This document shows, piece by piece, positions 1-6,767 of a stretch of 7,653 nt of DNA. Every line of letters starts with the position of its first letter. Position 1 is the first letter of the stretch. The notes under the pieces are model-generated. The model searched no databases and had not been told where the DNA came from. It saw nothing but the letters and a program-made list of their open reading frames with translations. Location of the stretch: positions 1 through 7,653 of the forward strand of contig JAOZLN010000116.1 in assembly GCA_029934845.1 (NCBI GenBank). Reading direction: 5' to 3'. The stretch comes from Candidatus Sabulitectum sp. Its GTDB lineage: Bacteria; Fermentibacterota; Fermentibacteria; Fermentibacterales; JCC-6. Position numbers and translations under genes: made by a program.

Positions 1-2
1 CC

Positions 3-200
3 GGCGACAGTACGGATTATAGCCGATTGTGGAACCTTTATGCCGATGCTTCATTATCGGTCACGCTCCTGGAAGATACATTTCAGGAAGCCGTGAGTAA
101 ACCCGTAGGAAAACCAGATACGAAAACATTTGATCGCATACTTAATCAAAGGAAAAGAATTTTGACAGCAAGTCCACAGAGCCTGTGCTCAGGCTGTTGA
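3..200 (+). CDS. 3' end of an unrecognised protein, cut by the window edge
   Basis: The frame is open from the left edge for 65 codons to a TGA at 198-200; the other two plus-strand frames close sooner. The visible peptide begins G-D-S-T-D-Y-S-R-L-W-N-L-Y-A-D and has an amphipathic, helix-like stretch (SLSVTLLEDTFQEAV) followed by a basic section (DRILNQRKRIL). It ends in SLCSGC. I do not recognise a family and see no catalytic motif. After the TAA at about 151-153, a second frame reads on with a protein-like composition to a TAG at 220-222, so the end may be frameshifted or decayed. It is convergent with the next gene. It may equally be a degraded remnant; confidence that it is a functional C-terminus is low. 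Confidence 0.35.
   Translation, partial: GDSTDYSRLWNLYADASLSVTLLEDTFQEAVSKPVGKPDTKTFDRILNQRKRILTASPQSLCSGC
180..195. repeat. Small GC-rich hairpin at the end of the left-edge frame
   Basis: AGCCTG (180-185) and CAGGCT (190-195) are perfect complements around a TGCT loop, giving a 6-bp stem that ends three bases before the TGA of the left-edge frame. No T-run follows on either strand, so it is at best part of a weak transcription end signal and could be chance. Confidence 0.25.
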
Positions 201-224
201 AATTACCTGGAATCGCTTAGTTCA

Positions 225-256
225 GGTGATAAATAACCTTGGCTATTTATCCAACC
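225..256. terminator. Candidate bidirectional terminator hairpin in the convergent gap
   Basis: GATAAATA (228-235) pairs perfectly with TATTTATC (244-251) across an 8-nt loop. GGT (225-227) can extend the stem with ACC (254-256) past a 2-nt bulge (CA, 252-253), giving 11 paired bases. It lies between two convergent frames, the expected place for a shared terminator. The stem is AT-rich and there is no clean U-tract on either side, so an intrinsic terminator is possible but not proven. Confidence 0.35.
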
Positions 257-287
257 AGTTACTTTCACTTCGAAGCTCATATGAACA

Positions 288-833
288 TCACCACACACAG
301 TTAACTCCCGGACGGGAAGAAGAAAGAGCATTGGCTAAATCTTCTGTTAACTGAAAAGATGTTAGATGCCCATCAACATTCGGTATCACTTCGTCAGTAA
401 CAGGTCTGTACTGTGGAGCATATGTCTCTGTGAAATATGATGTAGTTCCTCCAATTCCTGGAGTAAAACTACCTTTCAATGAATCTCCCATCAGGTACAA
501 CCCGTTCATGAATGTTACTGTAGTCTCATTACCCAAAGAGTCGGTTACCACAATTAGAGTCATGCCTAAGGTTACAACACTGTCAGTGCTGTTGTAAGCC
601 TGAAATTCAACTACACCAATATCTGTAATTATCCCGTAAATAGGCCGCTCTGCAGAAATAGATACGCCCTCAGACTCTTCCTCAGCTGCCACCTGCTCAG
701 AAACAACTAAAACATTACCCGATGCTGAAGGCTCTGGTGATATAGGAGTAGACATTTCATTGGGAATCATTTGCTTGCCGGTATAAACAGAGGCAGGAGC
801 AAGCAGAATCGTTAGCATTAATAAGAAATTCAT
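288..833 (-). CDS. Small exported protein of unknown function, probable beta-rich domain
   Basis: This 181-residue protein starts at an ATG (831-833) with a good Shine-Dalgarno, AGGAG on the minus strand (complement of 839-843), seven bases away. Residues 2-16 form a hydrophobic N-terminus ending in a plausible signal peptidase I site (A-P-A-S-V). It lacks the usual basic n-region and has no lipobox cysteine, so it looks secreted or periplasmic rather than a lipoprotein. A low-complexity linker rich in P, S, E and A follows (about 22-57). From about residue 58 to 140 alternating hydrophobic residues, N-S-T-D-S and N-E-T-T turns and many T/G/S residues suggest a beta-sandwich. The only cysteine is near the C-terminus (NCVW). 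I do not recognise the family. It is divergent from the TIR-STAND gene at 1301 and probably unrelated to it. The clear RBS and consistent composition support a real gene. Confidence 0.72.
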   Translation of the reverse strand: MNFLLMLTILLAPASVYTGKQMIPNEMSTPISPEPSASGNVLVVSEQVAAEEESEGVSISAERPIYGIITDIGVVEFQAYNSTDSVVTLGMTLIVVTDSLGNETTVTFMNGLYLMGDSLKGSFTPGIGGTTSYFTETYAPQYRPVTDEVIPNVDGHLTSFQLTEDLANALSSSRPGVNCVW

Positions 834-1158
834 TCAATCTCCTGTTCTAAGAATTATCAGACTGAATCTTTCCAGCGTACCTGAATTCATGCATTCCAAC
901 ACCCATTAAAGATATTAAGGTAATCAAACACAAACAATGCTGTGTATCGATCATGATCATTCACTACAAAAGCGTTACCGAGTAAACAGCAATGCCTGGA
1001 ATATGGCGCTCCCTGCGCAGCAAAGGAATACAACATCGGCATCAGCTACCACACGGAAGGCTGTAATACATGCTAATTATTGGCACAGTTTCAGATTCAG
1101 CCTTAAGAGAACAGCAAGTCAGTCGGGCATAAACTAACTCATAACGGTAATATTAGTG
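834..1158. other. Gene-poor divergent intergenic region
   Basis: No convincing gene lies between the ATG of the exported protein and the promoter of the TIR-STAND gene. The longest plus frame (937-1137, 66 codons) has no Shine-Dalgarno and an unstructured composition. A short stretch in another frame, about 1027-1074, reads EYNIGISYHTEGCNTC then stop, which looks mildly protein-like and could be gene debris. A 10-bp palindrome GATCATGATC (949-958) is the only neat symmetrical element and might be an operator, but may be chance. Confidence 0.5.
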
Positions 1159-1187
1159 TGGACACCATCGGCAAAGATACCTATAAT
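1159..1187 (+). promoter_or_regulatory. Strong sigma70-type promoter of the TIR-STAND-TPR gene
   Basis: A -35 box TGGACA (1159-1164, five of six consensus bases) is followed by exactly 17 bp and a perfect -10 TATAAT (1182-1187). The predicted transcription start is near 1194, giving about 32 nt of leader before the ATG at 1227. The position, immediately before a strong RBS and the TIR-STAND gene, fits. The match is by eye only and the start has not been mapped. Confidence 0.65.
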
Positions 1188-1210
1188 ATCCATGGATAAA
1201 TATTTCCCTG

Positions 1211-1218
1211 GGGAGGGG
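1211..1218 (+). promoter_or_regulatory. Strong ribosome-binding site preceding the 26-codon leader ORF
   Basis: GGGAGGGG, eight bases before the ATG at 1227, is the best purine-rich Shine-Dalgarno on the plus strand here. It serves the short ORF rather than the TTG at 1301, which has only a GGTG (1291-1294) six bases upstream. Ribosome entry for this transcript is therefore probably at 1227. Confidence 0.6.
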
Positions 1219-1226
1219 TATGTATA

Positions 1227-1307
1227 ATGGCAAGAATCCAACACAGACAGATAACCGCATTCCAGATGCTTCGCGAATATTCATGGAACTGGTGTGACAA
1301 TTGCTGA
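1227..1307 (+). CDS. 26-residue leader ORF overlapping the TIR-STAND start
   Basis: ATG (1227-1229) to TGA (1305-1307) encodes 26 residues beginning MARIQHRQITAF and ending NWCDNC. It has an ideal RBS and sits about 33 nt downstream of a near-consensus promoter. Its stop lies 1-4 bases inside the large ORF, whose TTG start is 1301-1303. The large frame is -1 relative to this ORF and is closed just upstream by a TGA at 1295-1297. Three readings are possible: a leader cistron translationally coupled to the TTG start; the true N-terminus joined to the TIR protein by a -1 frameshift somewhere in 1298-1307; or a genuine start separated by a frameshift mutation or assembly error. No classic slippery heptamer is visible, so coupling is favoured. 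Confidence 0.5.
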   Translation: MARIQHRQITAFQMLREYSWNWCDNC

Positions 1308-4300
1308 CAGTTAACATTTGTTGTGCTGAAGATGTCACCAGACAATCAGAGATATTTGAAAGAATATTTAGTTCAAGATCTTTGATTTGCACCACTTCCC
1401 ATAGTAATTCATCTTCCCCGATAGTACTTCTACTGTCTCCGGGTTTGTGCAGATCAGACCAGATCAGAAAAGAAATAACAGCAGCAGTCCGCTCTGGAAC
1501 ATCGATTTACCCTGTCTTTCTTTACAAGATGGAGCTGCCTGAATGGCTGCACTTCCTTATCTCAAGCCATCAATGGCTGGACGCAAGTGATGGGAACGCG
1601 GAAATCGCCGCACTTAGAATTGCTGGAAAACTACTGCTCGACTCTGATTCCTCTGCAAAAAGTATTGATCCGGAAGTAAATCTGAATGGTTTTCATCAGT
1701 TCATTGTGGAACAGACTCCAAACTTTGTAGGCAGAATTAGTGAACTGTCCATTCTTAATGAAACAATCTCAGCAATTGAAACTTCTCATAACGATAAAGA
1801 GTTTAAATTCCCAGTGCTTGTAAGTGTGAAAGGCAAAGCTGGCGTGGGCAAAACAAGCCTTGTATCCAAATTCCTTAATAATATTGATTCAGAGGAAAAC
1901 AACTGGCTGAGTGTATCAGCAGAAGCGAATGAAAACCACATTGCCTACATGCTGTGGGCCAGAGTCGTGGCAGAGCTGGCAGGTTGGAAAACAGGCTCGG
2001 ACAACTTGAAGAATTCCCTGGAAAGGTCTCTGGGCATAAGCTTCAACGATGAACTACTTGAAGATACAGCCCTTTTACTTCCTCTTCTGTCAAAGGAAAA
2101 ATCCGATAATCCATTGAAGAAAAAAGAACTCTACGCATCAGTGACGGGCTTCATTACTGACCTGCTGATAGCATCTTTTCATCTTGGCCGCAATATCCTT
2201 TTTCTTGACAATCTTCACTGGGCAGACTCTGGAAGCATTGAGATGCTGGCAGATATTATTACGAAACTTGAAGACATTCCTCTTCTAATAATACTGTCAT
2301 ACAGACCTGAAAGGCCCAACGGAAGTCCGGTAGAAATACCTCTTTTAGAGAATATTGCCACAAAAAAAGAGATCATGCTTGAGCCACTGAAAACAAAGGA
2401 ATCAATCAAGCTGCTTGCCCAACTCATTAATACTGATTCCCTGGGAAAAGACAGTATCTCTGCAATTGCTGATACCACAGGTGGATACCCTCTTCACCTG
2501 AGACTTATCGCAAATGCCCGGAACAACCATAAGGTCAGTTATTCAGCAAATGAACTTAGTGATTTGCAACTGCTTATCCAGAAGAATTATGAAAGACTTC
2601 CAGAAGGAAGAAGATTGATCATTCAGGCTTTATCTGTTCTGGGCGGCGAGGCACCTGTTCAACTGGTACTGGACACAGTAAGTACAAAACCAGCTCTGGG
2701 GAAATCTGTTCTGCTTCAAAATGATGACTTTGCAGTAAGAAGACAAACTTCTTTTTCGGATATTCTGGTATTCAGACATGATCTTTTCAAAGAAGCAGTT
2801 TACAATACAATGGATTCAGACTCAAGAAAGAATTTCCATCTCAGAGCAGCAGTGCTTCTTGAAGGCATACATCAGAGTGATTCCCGATTCTCAGGCGTTA
2901 TCTCACAACACTGGAAGAACGCAGGCAACAACCAGAGTGCACTGGACCATGCCGCAGAATACCTTAACCATGTTGATTCGATCTTTCACAGTACAGCTGT
3001 TCTGCAGTGGGCAGATGAAGTTGAATTTCTAGTTTCAGAACTGGGTCTTACAGAAGATAATGCAGACACACTAGCCTGCGCACTGACTGCTGCCGAGGAA
3101 ACCCTTGGTCGCACAGGACAAACTCCGGAGCGGGAAGAAACACTGGACCGGCTGCAGAAGCTGGCCACCCAGTACAACCTCATAAATCACCTGACTTCTG
3201 CCTACTGTTCCCGTGGTCTTGTAAGAAAAGACCAGGGCAGATATGACGAAGCGGCAGAGCTTGTTCAGAAGTCAGCAGATATGGCGGAATCTCATAACAA
3301 CAGTTACAGAGCAGCATGTGCCCTGGGAACTCTTGCCAGCATCATCAGTGACCTGCGTGATCGACTTGAAGAAGCGGAAATACTGTATCTGAGAGCATAT
3401 GAAATGCTGGAAAGTCTTGACGCCCGAAAAGAGCTTGGCAAAAATTGTATGCACCTGGGAATTCTTTATACAGAAATGGGCAAAAATCAAAAAGCAATTG
3501 AGTATCTCAACAGAGCAAATAAGCTTTTCAGAAGTGTTGAGTTCCACTACGGAGAAGCGGGTGTACTCACAAACCAGGCAAATATCTATGTGCAGATGGG
3601 ACGCACTGAAGAAGCCCTGACTGCAATGGACCGATCTGTTGTTCTTTTCCGCAAAGCGGGAGATTCTCGTTCGCTGGCAATTACACTTGGCAATCGGGCC
3701 AACCTGTTTTCATCCCGTGGCGAACTTGAATACGCCACGAACGAATACAAAAGTGCAATTGAGCTGCACATGCAGGCCGACAACAGCAGAAGCGAGAAAA
3801 AAGCAAGATGCAACCTTGCAGATTGTCTGCGTAAGAGGGGGCTGTTTGGTTCTGCCCTTGAAGAGCTGGAGAAGGCTGATTCACTCAATGAGCACAGCGG
3901 TGATTCCTACTGGAAAGCCAGAATCCTGAATGGCAGAGGAAGAACTCTGCTGGAGAATGAGCAATACAAACAGGCCAGTAAAACATTGCAGTCTTCGCTT
4001 GCAATCTCCGAAAAGGAAGAGTACAAAGCTCTCAGACGCTCTACACTTATAGGCCTGGCCATGACCGCTGTTCTTGCAGGCAATCACTCAGCAGCTGAAG
4101 AATTCTGCTCTCTCGTCCTGGTAACCGTTGATGAAGACAGAAGAGACACCCAATTACTGGAAGCAAGCATAATAATGACTGATGTGATGCTTGCTGCAGG
4201 CAACCACAACAAAGCTGTTGAGTATGCAGAGCAAGCAAATGAAGTTGCAAAGATAATGAAAAGAAACCTTCTGGATATTGCTGCTGCAGCGGCTGAAGGC

Positions 4301-4435
4301 AGAGTTCTGCTGGCAATGGGAAACACCGTACAAAGCAGCCAGCTTCTGAAGAACGCTGCATCTATTGCTGACGAATGCGGCTATGGAAATCTGTTCTGGT
4401 TCCGGGGAACTGAAAAATTCAGGCAGTCTACTTAA
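1301..4435 (+). CDS. TIR-AAA_16/STAND ATPase-TPR protein (NLR-like)
   Basis: This 1044-residue cytosolic protein has three regions. Residues 1-112 are a short TIR-like domain: strand LTVNICC, helix to about 26, strand LLLSP (43-47), then R-K-E-I with Glu58 at the position of the NADase glutamate (SARM1 E642), strand SIYPVFL and PEWL. The BB-loop/helix-B section is missing. Residues 141-520 are an AAA_16/STAND ATPase: FVGR..EL entry motif (142-149), Walker A G178-KAGV-GKT185, Walker B FLDNLHWAD (301-309, Asn304 following Asp303), sensor SYRPE (333-337), GxP motif GGYPL (394-398), and an FRHDLFKEAVY winged-helix end (491-501). Residues about 540-1030 hold TPR-like helical hairpins, about ten at near-40-residue spacing from 627, as in kinesin-light-chain-type TPRs. 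In this class TPRs usually sense ligand or partner, the STAND module oligomerises with ATP, and TIR is the effector. The start is TTG because an in-frame TGA lies at 1295 and no ATG precedes the TIR core. Antiphage or regulatory function is inferred. Confidence 0.93.
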   Translation: MLTVNICCAEDVTRQSEIFERIFSSRSLICTTSHSNSSSPIVLLLSPGLCRSDQIRKEITAAVRSGTSIYPVFLYKMELPEWLHFLISSHQWLDASDGNAEIAALRIAGKLLLDSDSSAKSIDPEVNLNGFHQFIVEQTPNFVGRISELSILNETISAIETSHNDKEFKFPVLVSVKGKAGVGKTSLVSKFLNNIDSEENNWLSVSAEANENHIAYMLWARVVAELAGWKTGSDNLKNSLERSLGISFNDELLEDTALLLPLLSKEKSDNPLKKKELYASVTGFITDLLIASFHLGRNILFLDNLHWADSGSIEMLADIITKLEDIPLLIILSYRPERPNGSPVEIPLLENIATKKEIMLEPLKTKESIKLLAQLINTDSLGKDSISAIADTTGGYPLHLRLIANARNNHKVSYSANELSDLQLLIQKNYERLPEGRRLIIQALSVLGGEAPVQLVLDTVSTKPALGKSVLLQNDDFAVRRQTSFSDILVFRHDLFKEAVYNTMDSDSRKNFHLRAAVLLEGIHQSDSRFSGVISQHWKNAGNNQSALDHAAEYLNHVDSIFHSTAVLQWADEVEFLVSELGLTEDNADTLACALTAAEETLGRTGQTPEREETLDRLQKLATQYNLINHLTSAYCSRGLVRKDQGRYDEAAELVQKSADMAESHNNSYRAACALGTLASIISDLRDRLEEAEILYLRAYEMLESLDARKELGKNCMHLGILYTEMGKNQKAIEYLNRANKLFRSVEFHYGEAGVLTNQANIYVQMGRTEEALTAMDRSVVLFRKAGDSRSLAITLGNRANLFSSRGELEYATNEYKSAIELHMQADNSRSEKKARCNLADCLRKRGLFGSALEELEKADSLNEHSGDSYWKARILNGRGRTLLENEQYKQASKTLQSSLAISEKEEYKALRRSTLIGLAMTAVLAGNHSAAEEFCSLVLVTVDEDRRDTQLLEASIIMTDVMLAAGNHNKAVEYAEQANEVAKIMKRNLLDIAAAAAEGRVLLAMGNTVQSSQLLKNAASIADECGYGNLFWFRGTEKFRQST

Positions 4436-6647
4436 AACCCTCTTCAATATGCAACGATGTCATGCCCTTTTGCGGAATTGTGTAACGAGCTACAAGCTTC
4501 ATGTATTCATGCGTAAACCTGTACTTCGCTGCAAAAGAATCTCCATTAACCAACAGAAAACCTTCAGCCACCAGATCCCCCATGCGATCAGGCAGATCAT
4601 CCTGGCTGAACTGCCCCTCACTAAAAGCTCGAATATCACTGACGCAGAAATCTTCACCCAGGATCGATGCAATTCTTAACAAGTCACGCTGAAATCGATC
4701 AATGTGTGAGAAAGCTGTAAATGCCGCAGCCTTCATTGCCGGTGCAAGAAACTCATATTCGTCGATCTTAGAAAACTCACGGTTATGAGAGTTCAGAAGC
4801 TTTTGTTCAACAACATGATCCACCAGCTGCTTAAGAAACAGTGGAGCCCCTGAGCCAAGCCGAAGAAGCAACTGCATTACCCCGGGTTTAACCGATCTGC
4901 TGCCTGCACGCTGCAGAAGCAATGTTATCAGCTTCTCTGAATCATCAGCATTCAAAGGATTCAGTTCCATCTCATGAAAGCTCACATTATCTGCTGTGGA
5001 AAGTGAAACACGGTTAACCATATCCCCTGTCAGGTCAGTGTATGTAAGTACGAACAGGATTCTTGCATTAATGTAGTGAGCACTGGCTAGAACTCGAAGA
5101 GTTTCAATACTTGAGCTGTCTGCCCTGTCCACATCCTCCAGAACTACAACCAGCGGATTGGTAATAGCCATCGAATCCAGAAGTTCAAGCAGGGAACCAC
5201 GCCAGCCACCAAGCTCGCCAACAGCAGGTTCGGTTGAGTAACCATTCTCATCCTGATTCAGCAGAAAGCTGAGCTTCTCGGAAATGTCTGCAGGGCCACC
5301 GGAATTGATTCCGTTAAAACCATTTTCTTTCTTAGCAACAATCTGAATATTTCTTAGCAGTGAACCCCAGAGTTTATCGTGTTTCCAGGAGCTGTCATTT
5401 GCCTGCCCGATAAATACAGTGATATCTGATTCAGGTTTAAGCTCTTCTGCAAATTTCCTGACGAGTCGAGTTTTCCCTGATCCACGACCCCCGCTGATCC
5501 CAATCACTCTTAAGGGACCACATCCCAATCCGGGTTCAAAGACAGCAGTGTTCAGCTCTTCCCCGGTGGTGATAAGCCATGACAATTCGTTCTTCCTGCC
5601 AACCATTGGAATCGAATGATGAGAACTATCATCCCCGAACAACTCATCATTCTTCTGAACGCAAAAAACATTTGAAGAAAGCTCAATGAAATTGCATGCA
5701 TAACTGAACCTTCTCTTAACACCTGCCGACACAAGAAGCTTACCCTCAGAGATTTCCGCTAGATCGCGAGCCTGATTAACAGCATCCGTTATCTCATCAA
5801 TAAGGTCAGATACAGAAGATGAAACTGCAACACCAACCGAAAGACCTATTCCAGCATCTATTTTCATCTCATTCGCAGTTGAGTTATAAGAAATACCCGC
5901 AAGAAGGCCCTCAAGAGCAATTCCGCATCCAATAACGGTTTCCAAAACATTCCCCACCGCAAGAGCATCAAAAACATACAAAACTCCGGAAAGAGCCATG
6001 GGAGCTCGTACAGCACCTGTCTTTTTTAAAAGACGCTCTACTGATGAAAGGGTCAATGTTTGTAGACCCATGGGAACTTCATCACCCAAACGCAACCACA
6101 GCACATACACAGGGCGCCGTTCACCTGAAAACAGCAAAGGTAAATTCCTTCCTCTAACTTCCTGCTTAAGCTCCTGAAAGTCTATTCTCTCAAATATTTC
6201 ACCAGGTTGTAACGCACCAGAGCAACAGACAGAGGCTGCATGAAGCTTCAACATGATCTGGAGCGCCGCATGGGCCGTGTCACTCCTGTTAAAGAATGAA
6301 TAACTTTCTTCTCTTACATGATACCTTAACCAGTCGGGAATCACTGCGTCATCAAACACCACAGGCAGAATCGGTATACCCTTACCAGAAGCACGCTCAA
6401 TCTCCCGCCTGACCTGACCTGACGAGAATGACGAAACTGTTGCAACAAGAATCAGACATCCAGCATCATCAATTGCCTGCAGCACAGATTCAGCCCAGTC
6501 TTCACCTGGAGGAATATCCCGTGGGGCTATCCAGCAGGAAACACCAAGAACAGACAAGTTGGAAACGATCTTAAATGCCAGTTCCCCGTCACGGGAAGAG
6601 TGGCTGATGAACACACGGCTTCCAGAATTCAATTTGTGATGTTTCAA
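4428..6647 (-). CDS. TIR-degenerate cyclase-AAA_16/STAND ATPase protein
   Basis: This 739-residue protein begins with a complete bacterial TIR domain (about 10-135): VFISHSSRD strand, BB-loop motif WIAPRDIPPGEDW (39-51), R-R-E82-I with the putative NADase glutamate, and PDWL. Residues about 172-325 align by eye with class III adenylyl/guanylyl cyclase domains: GERRPVYVLWLRLG (175-188), LSGVLYVF (219-226), GIGLSVG (266-272) and VNQARDLAEISEG-KLLVS. Both metal-binding aspartates appear replaced (Arg186, Ser220), so it should be catalytically dead. Residues about 347-720 are an AAA_16/STAND ATPase: MVGR..EL, Walker A G386-GRGS-GKT393, Walker B VVVLEDVDRAD (500-510), GAPLFL (600-605) and FTHEYM (711-716). 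The sensor position reads LTYTD and lacks the usual YR. It ends just after the winged-helix-like part, with no TPRs. Start: TTG at 6645-6647; an in-frame TAA lies upstream, TTG at codon 6 is an alternative, and the Shine-Dalgarno is weak. It probably shares a transcript with the FHA gene 120 bp upstream. Confidence 0.94.
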   Translation of the reverse strand: MKHHKLNSGSRVFISHSSRDGELAFKIVSNLSVLGVSCWIAPRDIPPGEDWAESVLQAIDDAGCLILVATVSSFSSGQVRREIERASGKGIPILPVVFDDAVIPDWLRYHVREESYSFFNRSDTAHAALQIMLKLHAASVCCSGALQPGEIFERIDFQELKQEVRGRNLPLLFSGERRPVYVLWLRLGDEVPMGLQTLTLSSVERLLKKTGAVRAPMALSGVLYVFDALAVGNVLETVIGCGIALEGLLAGISYNSTANEMKIDAGIGLSVGVAVSSSVSDLIDEITDAVNQARDLAEISEGKLLVSAGVKRRFSYACNFIELSSNVFCVQKNDELFGDDSSHHSIPMVGRKNELSWLITTGEELNTAVFEPGLGCGPLRVIGISGGRGSGKTRLVRKFAEELKPESDITVFIGQANDSSWKHDKLWGSLLRNIQIVAKKENGFNGINSGGPADISEKLSFLLNQDENGYSTEPAVGELGGWRGSLLELLDSMAITNPLVVVLEDVDRADSSSIETLRVLASAHYINARILFVLTYTDLTGDMVNRVSLSTADNVSFHEMELNPLNADDSEKLITLLLQRAGSRSVKPGVMQLLLRLGSGAPLFLKQLVDHVVEQKLLNSHNREFSKIDEYEFLAPAMKAAAFTAFSHIDRFQRDLLRIASILGEDFCVSDIRAFSEGQFSQDDLPDRMGDLVAEGFLLVNGDSFAAKYRFTHEYMKLVARYTIPQKGMTSLHIEEGFK

Positions 6648-6706
6648 AATTCCATTCGCAATAGAGACAACTTAGTCAACAAATTCCAGGTCAACTCAAT
6701 GGACAT
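6644..6706 (-). CDS. 20-residue ORF overlapping the TTG start of the TIR-cyclase-STAND gene
   Basis: ATG (6704-6706) to TGA (6644-6646) encodes 20 residues, MSIELTWNLLTKLSLLRMEF. An AGG six bases upstream could act as a modest Shine-Dalgarno. The TGA overlaps the TTG start of the large gene as TTGA, and the large frame is -1 relative to this ORF, the same geometry as at the other TIR gene. A four-codon ATG ORF (6706-6720) overlaps it in turn as TAATG. Four of its six leucines are TTG, so the codon use is not reassuring and it may be chance. If real, it would couple translation to an otherwise weak TTG start. Confidence 0.35.
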   Translation of the reverse strand: MSIELTWNLLTKLSLLRMEF

Positions 6707-6767
6707 TAAATACCTGTCATTTCTCCACCAAAACATTCTTTTTCAAAGCAATCAAATCGAGGAAAAT
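6648..6767 (-). promoter_or_regulatory. 120-bp spacer between the FHA and TIR-cyclase-STAND genes
   Basis: Both genes are on the minus strand with 120 bp between them. I see no intrinsic terminator (no GC stem with U-tract) and no well-spaced sigma70 promoter. TTGACC and TTGACT occur, but neither has a TATAAT-like hexamer at 16-18 bp. Read-through from the FHA gene into the TIR gene is the simplest expectation. Confidence 0.4.

Noticed and set aside
949..958. GATCATGATC palindrome as an operator
   Set aside because: It is a single 10-bp palindrome with no second copy and not next to a recognised promoter; chance is likely.
937..1137. 66-codon plus-strand ORF in the divergent gap
   Set aside because: No Shine-Dalgarno, no domain-like composition, and it lies just upstream of the TIR gene's promoter.
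1153..1395. 80-codon minus-strand ORF over the TIR start region
   Set aside because: It is antisense to the start of the TIR gene and overlaps its promoter; there is no domain signal.
3586..3888. 100-codon and neighbouring minus-strand ORFs within the TPR region
   Set aside because: They are reverse-frame shadows of the TPR coding sequence, low in complexity (Ser/Arg/Leu-rich) and without a supporting RBS.
4047..4447. Overlapping minus-strand ORFs of 80-104 codons near the 3' end of the TPR gene
   Set aside because: They are shadows of the TPR repeats; their Gln/Leu/Cys-rich composition comes from reversed helical codons.
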